Shown one piece after another: positions 23,641-33,653 of a stretch of DNA of 64,000 bases. The notes beneath the pieces were generated by a model. The model saw only the letters and a list, made by a program, of their open reading frames with translations, did no database searches and had not been told where the DNA came from. Position 1 is the first letter of the stretch. Every line of letters begins with the position of its first letter. Position numbers and translations under genes: made by a program. Origin of the DNA: Centrapalus pauciflorus (Eukaryota > Streptophyta > Magnoliopsida > Asterales > Asteraceae); assembly GCA_020465985.1 (NCBI GenBank), contig JAANYP010002037.1, positions 127,867 to 191,866 of the forward strand, in the 5' to 3' direction.

Positions 23641-25093
23641 GTTGTTTAACCTGCAGGGTGAGATGGGAAAATTTTAGTTATTTTTAGGGGAACTCATCAT
23701 AGGGATGAGTTCTCCTTCTTCATCAACATTTGTTGATGGACCAGTAAGATCAACACTAATATTTCCTATCTGGATTATATCAGCTTCGATACTATCCTCA
23801 TTGACCATGTTACTTCCAACACTGCTGGTTTTTGCAATGTTGGAACAAGCAGTGTCAGCAGGCCTCATGTCCTCAGTTTCAAGACAGTCTTTGGCCATAT
23901 GTGTCTTCTTCCCACATTTATAACATTTTCTCTTTTTAGTCTTTTCGGAAGAAGTACTTCCAAAAACACATTCTGGAACATTTTTGTTGAGCTTCTCTGC
24001 AGGTTTATCAAACTTTTACTCTTTTTAGAAGAATCAATAGTTTGAGTAGAAGGCACAACAGCAACAACTCTTTCCTCTTTTTAGGAGGACATATATCAAA
24101 TATAGGAAGTTTGATTAGCTTTTGACTTCCACATGTTTGAGAAACTTATTCCCAACTTTCTCAGGTTGAGCAATGGTTTTGCCTTTGCCCTTACTAAGAT
24201 ATGATGGATGTTGCCTATCAACATAATCACTGTTTTTGGTTTTGAAAGACTTACCTTCATTTATAACCAATTTTCCACTATGATTTAAAAAAACTTATTT
24301 TAAATCATAGCAGATTTACTTTTAACATGAGACTTACCCCTGTTGAAAGTAGGTTGCTTACCTTTTGAAAACTTTTTCTCACAATGTTCAGCATCAAAAG
24401 GAATAACAGGTCTCTTACCATCAGCTTTAGATCCAGAACCTGTCTTGTTAACAGGTTTAGTGTCCAAAGCTGCAGTTTGATCTTGTTTTCCCTTCTTTTG
24501 CTTGTGTGAACCAGCAGAGCACTTAGCAGACTGATTTAATGGAGAACACATTCCATCATTAGTTTTTAGAGCTTTTTCACACAAGTTGCCAGTGTTTTGA
24601 GTCCTGACAAACCTATTTGTTGAGACTAGCTTACCATTTACTTTCTGAATGAAAGTACTTGGAAGCTCACCAAGAGTGGATAAGTCTTTTTCCAGATTAT
24701 TTATCTCAACAATTGAAGCTACTTTATCAAGATCCCCTCCAAGATAGGCTTGGAATTGAGCGAGGATATGTTGACTGATACAATGATTGACTTTTTTTGC
24801 AGATTGTCACCAAGAGCCAACAATATTTTGAAGCTTGGCATGCTTTGTGTATGTCTCCCTCTATTCTTCTAGTTAAATGGAATTGATGTGTTTTAATTTA
24901 TCAAGTTCAGTTTCCAACTTATGGAAGTTGTCCAGTTTACTAGTTTTTATTTCAAGATCGGTTTTTAGCTTGGAGATTTCAGACAACAAAACATTATGCT
25001 TCTCAATAGCAGCTTTTAGATCAACAAGCAAATATTCAAACATTTTAACTTTTTCATCAGAACGGTAATCCATAAAATTTTATACCTTATACA
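23641..25093 (-). pseudogene. copia A3 gag-protease linker with second CCHC
   Basis: Lysine/serine-rich linker with pieces 25073-24873 (coiled-coil-like, MDYRSDEKVKMFEYLLVDLKA), 24584-24300 and 23898-23674. A second CCHC knuckle, CYKCGKKTHMAKDC, is intact as a motif at about 23923-23882 and matches C-x2-C-x4-H-x4-C. It corresponds to A2 9421-10800. Confidence 0.8.
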
Positions 25094-26418
25094 TCATTGA
25101 TGGGTTCTAGTTCTCCAAGCTGCTGACAGCCTCAGCTTCAGCCAGGTCTTGTTTGAAGTTCCTTGTTGATGATATCTGAGTGTTGGCCATGAGACAATTG
25201 TTATCTTCTTCATCTGATGACGAATCAGATTCCTCCAGTCACATGTCTCAGCCATGAGTCCCTTTTGCTTGTTGGAAGCCACTGAGTCCTCCAACTTTCT
25301 CAGCTTAACTATGGCCATTAGGTACTTAACCTTGTAGCCATCATCCTAGTTTGTCTTGTATGGTTTGGATGATGAGCCAACAGCTTTAGACACACAGTCA
25401 GCAGCTCTATGGCCTGTTTTTTCACATTTAAAGCACTCAACCATAGTTTTGTCAAATGCTTTCTTTTTTCTGGCACCTGACTTCATCTGCAGCATTTTTC
25501 CACCAACCCTCTTCTTATTGAATTTTCTGACAAGCATTGAAATCATTTGCTCATCATCTAATTCAGTAAGATCTTAACAGTCTTCTTCCTCAGACAATTC
25601 TTCCATTTCATCATCAACATGTTGATCAGCTTGTGTGATCACATCACATACCTGACCAGCAGGTTGTCTCACACTGGCCACTAAGCCAGCACCTCTTTTG
25701 GACATCTCCAAGGCATTTCTTTTCTGTTGCCTTGACTGCTCGTCATTTAGTAAGGACCCATACATATTTACAAGATCCATCCCTTTGATTGTGCCTGAGA
25801 TTCTTAGGATAGTAGAAAAATAATTTCATTCCTCAGGAAGAATGTCCAAAACTTGTTTACCAGAGTTAAGTTGTCCTTTGGTGATCCCAACAGCTTTGAC
25901 ATCATTGATTAGAGCAGTGAATCTGGTATAGGTTTCAGTGAGTGACTCCTTTGGCTTTGCAAAAAGAGTTCATACTGTCTAACAAGCTTGTTGATCCTGT
26001 TATCCAGTGTGATAGTGGGACCATCATAGACGGTACACAAAGTATCCCACATCTCCTTTGCAGTCTTCATTTTCTCAACCTGTTTGAACACATCATCAGG
26101 AAGAGAAATAACCAGGTTGTTCCTAGCATTTGCATCAAGAGCAACCAGCCTTTTGTCTTCATCAGACCATCGAGCTTTTGCCTTTTCAAAGGTTCTGATT
26201 TTAGGAACAGCTCCTTCAGCAGCAGGAGTGATAGTAGTAACAGAATTTGGCACATAGGGACCTTCCATTACTATCTCTAGCAGTTGTACATCCAGATTCT
26301 CTAAGTAGAGCATCATTCTGCACTTCCAACTAGAGAAGTTCTGTTGATTGAACTTGGGGGGTTTTGCCATTGAACCATTGTCATAGTAAGAGGAAGAGCT
26401 GGCAGCACTGTTGTCCAT
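25094..26418 (-). pseudogene. copia A3 gag
   Basis: Starts at MDNSAASSSSYYDNGS, chosen over the Met 9 codons upstream because A2 shares it in the context CCATGG. The first ~170 residues are open (KFNQQNFSSWKCRMML, MEGPYVPNSVTTITP, NNLVISLPDDVFKQVEKMKT). Further pieces are 25780-25574 and 25546-25346, the latter with an intact CCHC knuckle CFKCEKTGHRAADC at 25435-25394. Frame breaks near 25960 and 25570 separate the pieces. Gag would form the particle and chaperone RNA. Confidence 0.9.
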
Positions 26419-26470
26419 GGGAAAATAAGGAAAATGAGAAATCATGAGTTAACACACACTCTATCTGTTC

Positions 26471-26478
26471 TGCTACCA
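26471..26478 (-). other. Primer-binding site of A3 (one change)
   Basis: TGCTACCA on the plus strand instead of TGATACCA, so the minus-strand site reads TGGTAGCA with one mismatch to initiator tRNA. It sits 2 bases from the LTR. Confidence 0.7.
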
Positions 26479-26480
26479 GG

Positions 26481-27438
26481 TGTAGGACCCAAAAGGTTTC
26501 CCTAGTATGTTGTTCTAAGCTGTAGAGGGGGGGGTGAATACAGCAAATTAAAACTCAACACACTTTTCTCAATGTTTGAGTATATTATCAACAAGTGTTA
26601 ATTACAAACAAGCTTGAACTGTGGAATGGTTCAAGCTGAGATGACATATACAACAGATATTTAACTAATCTAAGACACACTCAGACTAGGTATAATGAAT
26701 ACACTCACTAAGATGAACTCACTGTTTACAAGACAGACAGATGGACAGCTTGAATAAGAACAGCTTGGACACACGTTACTGTTGTATTCAAGCAGACTTG
26801 CATGCATGAAAAACAAACTTCTATGCACGATATGAATTTCCCACTCTTAGTTATCTTGTATTCCTTAGAATCTTCATTTTATACTCTCACTGAGAATCTC
26901 AGTGAAGCTTCCTCATTCGACATTGAGATAGTGGGATGTCTTTCCAAAAAGACAAAATACCTTTTCTGCACGTTCTGATAAAGCAGACTTGTCTTTATAT
27001 GGCAGATCCTTTATCTTTTCCTTTTTGTCTCTATTGTAGAAGGCTTTAACTAAAAAGAAATGTCAACTTTGAACCTTTCATCTTCTGTTAAGGCCATTTC
27101 GATATAAGAAATCGTCTGTCACCCGTTTCAAATATCCACTTTGTCTTCATGTAACAGAACAGCGTAGGCAGTCTTTGCAGCTTCTGTTTTCCACTTTTGT
27201 CTTCGACTTTGTAAACTCATCTTGTAGTCCAAAACAATACATGAGGACATGGAAACATATATCTATAAAGTGTTTAGCCTGTTCACAAAGAACAGGTTAT
27301 GTTCACAAAGAACAGAACACATAGAATTTGTCCAACCTGCTCTACAGGATAGAGCAGCGTAGACAGTTTATGTCCAGCCTGTTCAGTAGAAGTGTAGATA
27401 GTTTATGTCCAGCCTGTTCACAGAATAGAACAGCTTGG
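26481..27438 (-). repeat. Truncated 5' LTR of A3
   Basis: Starts TGTAGGACCCAAAAGG on the plus strand and matches the LTR at 14104 for about 960 bases. It then breaks off at 27438 into third-ORF sequence, lacking the outer ~190 bases. TATA at 26883-26877; 8-base G run at 26527-26534. Two local tandem duplications are unique to this copy: about 27283-27320 (TTCACAAAGAACAG twice) and 27366-27425 (AGTTTATGTCCAGCCTGTTC twice). Confidence 0.88.
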
Positions 27439-29397
27439 AAGGATCAGCTATAATTGCTGACCAACAAAGTATGTTCTTTGGAAACCTCAGTGACCTCCCT
27501 ACCTTCTATAATCTCAGACCCTGTGTCTGCTCAGCTTAAGGGGTACCTTGATTCGTTCAGGACTTCCTTTCCAACCCCTTCTCCCCAAGCTGATCAATCC
27601 TCTCAGCTGCTTACACTTACTGCACAGCTACAAACACTATCCTCTACCCTCTCAACAATTCTTTCTACCCAACAGGCAGCTGTTTCCCAACAGCTGTCAG
27701 CTCTCCTTAACACTTGTACAAACACTATCGCTTCCACTTTGGCCAGCTTAAACACCTTATTGGTCTCTTTGTCAAATTCTGTGTCATCAAACCTTGATGA
27801 TACGCAAGATTCTCTTAAATTTAATCTTGCACAGCTTCAAAGTTTGTAGTTCACAGCTTTTGACGGGGAAGCCATTGCTAAGCTATCATCTCTTGCCCTT
27901 CCCACTCTGCATCTCTTCAAACCTATGTTACCCAACTTGTAGAGGTAAAGGACAACTTGGCCTTCATAGTGCTTAGCCTTGTTGGTTCCAAACCTGCTGC
28001 CAAAACTGCTTCCCAGCCTGCTGAATTTATTTCTTCAGGGGGAGAAGATATCACCCTCAAAGACCAAGTCTAAGGGGGAGAAATCTTCATCTCCCTCTAA
28101 GGAGAAATCATCAACAGTGGGGCAAGTAGCAGGTCTTTCCCAAACAGGTCCTACTGCAGATGTCTCCAAAACAACTAAAGCTGCTCAGCCTACTCAGGCT
28201 GGATCTCAAATCCCTGCACCATATAAGGGGGAGGAATCCATTCCTGGGGACAGGCCAAGCAGAATGAGACATCTGATCTTGGCGCAAACTAATGAAGAAG
28301 AGGAAGAGGAACCTGAAGGTGTCATAACTACAACAGCCAATGGGAAGAGAAAGCCTCAGTGGACGCTGACTACCTCAAAGCTGCTCAACTAAAATTTTAT
28401 AAGGCTCGGGCCAAAGAAATGGGTCTTCCTATGGAGACTTATTATGAATTCAAAGAAGAGCAGCTTCGATCCATTGAAAGGCTAAAGAGAGAAGAAACCT
28501 CTGCTAAAGCTGCATAGGCCTTTGCATACCAGGAGGAAAGAAAAGCTAAAATGCCTTCCTTGGACATTCAAAGGAAAATGGTAGAGGATGCCAATGAGTC
28601 AGTGGCTGAGAAAGAAGGAGAGAAAGAAAATGGTGCTCAGGTCTCTGTGATCAAATCAAAGTCTGCATCCTCCTCAGCAAGAGCCCAAGTTCACTTTGAC
28701 AACTTGGCAAGGAAGAAATTCTTGGATGTTGCCAATAGAAGGCTTGCCAAGGAAACAATTGTCAAAGCTGTTCCCATTTCAAAGAAAGGCAAACAGTGGA
28801 AAATCAAGATGACCAGACTAGGTGCTGAAGGTCCAGAACTGGAAGCATTTGAGTACACTAATGTTGCTCAAATGGGGTACAGAAAATGGGTGGAATTAGC
28901 AGTTGCCCTGAGTCAGTCTAAATCTGAAACTGCTAAGACTATCAGGGCATATGTCAAAACTTTAATGGAAAGAGTTAAGAATCTTGGCCTGATCTCATAA
29001 GAACAAATCACAGCCTGCCTAGAGGAGTGGAACCTGAGGAAGACAAGCTGATAGAGGAACCTGGGTTTCGGGTATTTTTTGTAGATCCCCTAACAAAGAA
29101 AACATGTTTCCAAAGAGCATCTCTGCATAAGGTTGGTCTTAAGCAGCTTATAGCTTTTAGACTTGCCAACTCCTTCAAACAATCTTCAATATGGAGAGCA
29201 ACTATCTGGGAACAGCACAAAGGGTTCCATGAGAGAGGAGAGCTTCAACATCCAAACTTCATCTTCCTCAGAAATGAAATGGAGGAAATTGAAGAAACCA
29301 GGGAACATTTTGAACAAATGTTCGAAGAAGGACCACTACAGCTTGGAGGTCCATCTACTGCTGAGTACATGAAGAATGGAAGTTGTCTATAAGTTGG
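27438..29397 (+). pseudogene. Third-ORF remnant I (lineage A, plus strand)
   Basis: The C-terminal two thirds of the lineage A third ORF, starting abruptly in the coiled-coil region (LTNKVCSLETSVTSLP at 27454) at the junction with the A3 LTR. Pieces: 27454-27849, 27979-28392, 28551-29000 and 29027-29392. An in-frame TAG at 28515-28517 (KAA-stop-AFAYQE) is shared with remnants II and III but not A3. About 80 bases are deleted near 29000 after VKNLGLIS, and the final stop has been lost (GPSTAEYMKNGSCL). Confidence 0.85.
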
Positions 29398-29701
29398 ACA
29401 GGATTACCATCATTTACTCCCAATATCTACAGTCCAAAATTTGTAGAAACTATTCCTTGTACATATGTTGTACTTTATTTCATTAGTTGTAATTTTCTTA
29501 TTACATCAGTTGTAATCTACTTTAGTACATTAGTTGTACTCTTATAAGAACATGTGTTATTTGTAATCAAAATCAATATATATAACTGATCCTTTACTTT
29601 ACTTCAATGTTGTAATTTTATTTCAGCAAAGTGCACTGTAAAAATATAGAGTGATTATTGATAGAATCAGCTTAGACTGATTATTGCAAATAAAGCAAGA
29701 T
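29398..29701 (+). other. 3' non-coding region and damaged polypurine tract
   Basis: Matches the region after the other third ORFs, including the TTAGTTGTA repeats and the AATCAGCTTAGACTGATT inverted repeat. The polypurine tract reads AAATAAAGCAAGA instead of AAATAGGGGGAGA, so plus-strand priming would be impaired. Confidence 0.75.
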
Positions 29702-30126
29702 TGTAAAGCACAAAAAGGCCTCAGTCAAACCTGTTTTACATCTTAGGGGGAGATTATTAATCAAACCTGCTTTTAGCACTTAACGGTATAATTTAAGGCC
29801 TGTCAATGTCTTATTGAAACCTGATAAGTGATTTGCAATATTAGTCAAAGTTGTTTACCCTGTTGCATTTGTTGCAACTAAGGCAGATTGTCCAGCTGTT
29901 CTATTCTGCTGAACAGGCTGGACATAAACTGTCTACGCTGCTCTATCTTGTTGAACAGCTTGGGCAAATTCTAAGTGTTCTAGTTCTTTGTGAACAGGAT
30001 TAACACTTTATGGAATATGTTTCGATGTCCTCATGTATTGTTTTGGACTATAAGATCAGTTTACAAAGTCGAAGACAAAGTGGAAAATATAAGCTGCAAA
30101 AACAACCTACGCTGTTCTGTTACATA
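29702..30126 (+). repeat. Partial lineage A LTR (first 425 bases)
   Basis: Starts TGTAAAGCACAAAAAGG (family TGTTAGGCACAAAAAGG) and runs collinear with 7009 onward to TCTGTTACATAA. It is then replaced by gypsy-type sequence; the promoter half is lost. Confidence 0.85.
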
Positions 30127-30164
30127 AACGGGTTTTGCGCTTTGCTAGGCACTAACACAATTTG

Positions 30165-30536
30165 TTAATTCCGTCTTGTTGGATCACCTAGGTATTCTGC
30201 TTGGCCCAACATATGTTGGTGTTTTTGCATTGCCTCCTGCTTAATCCTTGTAGAGATCTCACCGACCTTCTGGTGGATTTGTCGAAATTGGAGGTCGTGT
30301 CTGGCTGCCGTCGCCACCAACAGAGGCACCATTTGTTGCATTGGTTCATGGGTAAGTGTCGGCACTTGAGAAGAAGATGGTGTTCCTAACTGGCTTAGGA
30401 TCTCTTCCTCGTTTCTCCAAACATGAATATAAGTATTTGACCTTTTGTTCCAATTGTTGGGCCACATTGTGTATAGACCTCCCCTTACGAGGCAGTCCTT
30501 AATGTCTAGGTTCCACCTATTGCAACACGATATCAA
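30165..30536 (-). pseudogene. Unidentified open frame, possibly a gag N-terminus
   Basis: A 123-codon minus-strand frame. The first ~20 residues overlap what looks like LTR, so the real start, if any, is probably internal. The rest (THEPMQQMVPLLVATAARHD, QIHQKVGEISTRIKQEAMQK) is glutamine- and alanine-rich and helical, in the style of a gypsy gag N-terminus such as the one at 51187. It is cut at 30127 by the lineage A LTR. I do not recognise it; a captured host fragment cannot be excluded. Confidence 0.35.
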
Positions 30537-31949
30537 TCATAACAAAGATAAAGTAATTAAGTTATAGAATTATTAGTTATAGTACAAACATTAGAATTAA
30601 GTTTGATACAAATTTAGTAGAGTTACAGCTTTCAGATTAAACTTATTAAGGGTACAATACTAATCTAATGCATATCCTCAAATAATTAAAACAAATCTAC
30701 CCAGGCCACCACAATTCATCATTTTCAAAGTTGTACCAAAAAGGTCGTTTGAGTAGTGGTCTATGAAAACTTCAGCTTGATCTTGGGAGACCTTAGAACT
30801 AGGTCCGACAGGTGCTTTCCCTTTATAATTTCCTGTAAAAAGGTTTAACAACAACAATAAGCAATGCTTAGTTAGATTATAGATTTATCAGATTACATGC
30901 ATAACAACAAGCCGAAAGTGGGTATCTAGCCTGATAGAACTTGACTGTCACTACAGCCATGCAAGATTGAGACATAGTAATCAGAATTGGATGATGTCCA
31001 GGCCACGCTCACGCTTTTAGTGGAAGCTATCCACTCAATACTGGGCTAGCTACCAGCAAAAATCGTGGGGGGGGGGAGCATTGGAGAACTCAACAACCAA
31101 GTTCAATAGAACTGGTTGACATAGCAAGGTCTAAAACAATAGACCGACAACGCTAAACATGCTAAGCTGAATCAATACATAAAAGATACGAGCAATGACG
31201 AAAGCATAATTAAACAAAGTCCTGATAGCAATATCAAATTATAACAATAACTAAACTGAACTGTAAGTACAATGTATGCAGAATAATAAGTCAAATAGTC
31301 ATCATGATCACAAGGCATCACCGAACCATGGTGAGCACATGTCACAATCCAGCTTAGCATATATGAATGGCAAAGTAAACTATCAACAACAATATGTCTA
31401 AACCAGAATCAAACATTTAAAACTGAATATCTATAACTCACAGTTTACTTAATTAATCTGAACTTTGACTTTATCAAGCGGATTTCTCCACCACCTGAGT
31501 TATCTCAGGATTTTAATCTTTGACTTTCTGGACTTTGGCTTGGCATTACAAACTCTGACCCACTTTTCAGTACTTTAACTTTATTACTTTGTTCAGAATT
31601 TAACTAAACTTGTCCAGAATTTATCATTGCAAGAACATTAGCTTTTAAACGTTAATTGTCATGATTCTGATAACTCATCAATATTTATGTCCTTTACATA
31701 GACATATGTGACTTTTATTAAGTCATTTAAGCTTTCATTTGCACGCTTGAATTTCTCATACAAGCAAATAGCATAATATAAACTTAATTATTAAATGTAT
31801 TATATGCTCAATTCTTTTTTACATAGGTTTAATTATAGCATATATAACATGATGCCTTATTTAAATGTTCTCTAATTATTATAATCATGGGCCTTATATT
31901 TATGAAATAAAATTATAAGGCCATTATTTGTTATTTAAAGCATGTGAAG

Positions 31950-32115
31950 TTGACCATCCGAATTTGATCATCCGAATTTCGGTCATCCGAATGTCTATTC
32001 TGCACCCATCCGAGATTTGATAATCCGAATTTGGGCCATCCGAACTTGGCATCTGAGATTGAGCCATCCGAACTTAGCATCCGATATTGGGTCCCATCCG
32101 AATTCGGATCCAACA
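31950..32115 (-). repeat. CATCCGAA box array in L5
   Basis: About ten boxes built on CATCCGAATTT or CATCCGAACTT, with an ATTCGGATC palindrome at the end. The same array is in L6 at 41280-41455. It lies within the putative leader intron of the LTR. Confidence 0.75.
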
Positions 32116-32211
32116 CTAGACATCTTCCAGATTTCCTTTTGGTCATTTTATATATATTTGTGACTGAAAATATATTGATATAAGCTTAAGTGTACTCTTT
32201 TAACACTAATT

Positions 32212-33032
32212 TGTGAAATTCGTATTTCATGCAATTCATTCAACATTAAACAATTCATATGAACAATTAACAATCAAGCAGAATTTTATTGAATGATTAT
32301 AGAGAGAAGAATATTACATTGGAGGTTTCGGCTTTCTTGCAAAGCAATCCTTCTTTCTCTCTAAATTAGATCCGTATCTTTCTATTTTCCAATCATTCCC
32401 TAACAGTACACACTCACACATATTTATACTCAATTATAACTATTGAGTATTTACAATTTAAACCCTGAACTTTTACAAATTAGTTGTTTTCAACTCTATT
32501 ATGAATTGTACCCAACAATCTCCCCCTTAGAGATGAAAGCAATTTTCAATTAAAGTTCTCTGTTCAGGTTGATTCTTTTCTAGAATCTTCTTATTTAATA
32601 TGAACTCTGAATCTTCTGATACAATCTTCTTCTTTATTCGTCGCTCTCTGATCTTCACATCTCTTCTTCTCTGATCTTCTCTTTTCTTGAAAGCACACTC
32701 CCCCTTGAATCATGAATAGCTTTCGATTCTCTCCCTTGATCAATTGTCTTGAGATGATGTAGCAATTGTCTTTAATTGACTCCAATCTACTCAACAGTTG
32801 TCTCTGAACTCTACCTTTTCTCCCCCTCATGATGATCATAAGAAATATGAACATCATGCAAAATCTTCAGAGATATTAATGCAATGAATTTACAGTAGAT
32901 GAAATAGAGCAACAATTACAATTTCAAACATATTACAAATTTATATTCTCCCCCTCAAATTGATATCCTCTCTCCTATACTAAAAAAATCTATCTCACTC
33001 CCACTCAAAAATTTCATTTTCATTACAAAACA
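32212..33032 (-). mobile_element. 821 bp insertion in L5 with a copia-type LTR end
   Basis: Present in L5 and absent at the matching place in L6 (41551). It starts TGTGAAATTCG and ends ACAAAACA, and is flanked by AATT on both sides (32208-32211 and 33033-33036). 32212-32517 looks like a small minus-strand LTR of 306 bp: its minus-strand start TGTTGGGTACAATTC abuts a polypurine tract (AAGGGGGAGA, 32527-32518), and a TATAAATA lies at about 32429-32422. The remaining 515 bases resemble the 3' internal region of a copia element with several further purine runs. A second LTR is missing, so it is truncated or non-autonomous. Confidence 0.6.
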
Positions 33033-33653
33033 AATTAACATAAAACCTATCAAATCAGCCTCTTTTTGACTGTTTTCAACACTCCATCGAACACACACAC
33101 TAAAACACATAGTAGATTTTGAAAATCATACTTATAGTTCGAATCAGAGGCTGAAATATAATATATTACTTCTCTAGTACTCGACTTACACTAATCCACA
33201 AGAATATTTAACATGCAACAACATTCATGTTTGAGATCTTAGATCCGGTTCTCTAAAAAAACGAACACCATATCCTTATAAATTTGTAGTTTAAAGTAAA
33301 TTTACCTTGAAATCTTGTAGATTTTATTGCTTGATAGTTATTTGTAGATCTTTCTTGATTAATTTCTGAATTTTGTTGCAAGAATTTATGATTCTTGAAG
33401 AAGATGAAGATGGCCGTAAGTTGAAGAGAGAGAGAAGAAGAAGAATTTCTGAGTTTTCTTTGTTGTGATAAATGAGCATTAAATCTCATTTTTAATTTAT
33501 ATATTTAACAAGTTTGTTAAATCTATAATTTAACCCCTACACTTATGCATATTACTTCTCTTTAACTTTTGATCATCTAAATAACTTATAACATATATTT
33601 AACTAAATTAAATAATTTCATTACTTAATTAAATTACAATACAAATAATTTCA

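Larger units (their letters stand above)
14104..27438 (-). mobile_element. Sirevirus-type copia element A3 with third ORF
   Basis: The most complete lineage A element, 13.3 kb on the minus strand: truncated 5' LTR (27438-26481), primer-binding site, gag, second-CCHC linker, protease-integrase, RT-RNase H (ending 20353), box-rich spacer, third ORF (19680-15526), 3' non-coding region, polypurine tract and complete 3' LTR (15193-14104). It lies head-to-head with A2, in whose spacer it landed. The 5' LTR lacks about its first 190 bases, so no target duplication can be checked; 14099-14103 reads AGGTT. Coding regions carry scattered stops and shifts but little deletion, so this is the best template in the window for the family's layout. 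Confidence 0.92.
30127..33653 (-). mobile_element. Minus-strand gypsy 5' LTR (L5) plus gag-like start, with a nested insertion
   Basis: On the minus strand this begins TGAAATTATTTG (33653; start uncertain by ~8 bases) inside third-ORF sequence. It shows the plan of the window's other gypsy LTRs: a pyrimidine-rich leader, donor CAAG|GTAAAT at 33305, box array at 32110-31950, acceptor TTTTTACAG at 30833 and, after it, GGAAATTATAAAGGG with GTCGGACC. The LTR end is not clearly resolved (around 30478, TACACA). 30477-30127 may be the start of the internal region. Relative to copy L6 (39765-42169) it has an extra 821 bp at 32212-33032. Confidence 0.7.
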
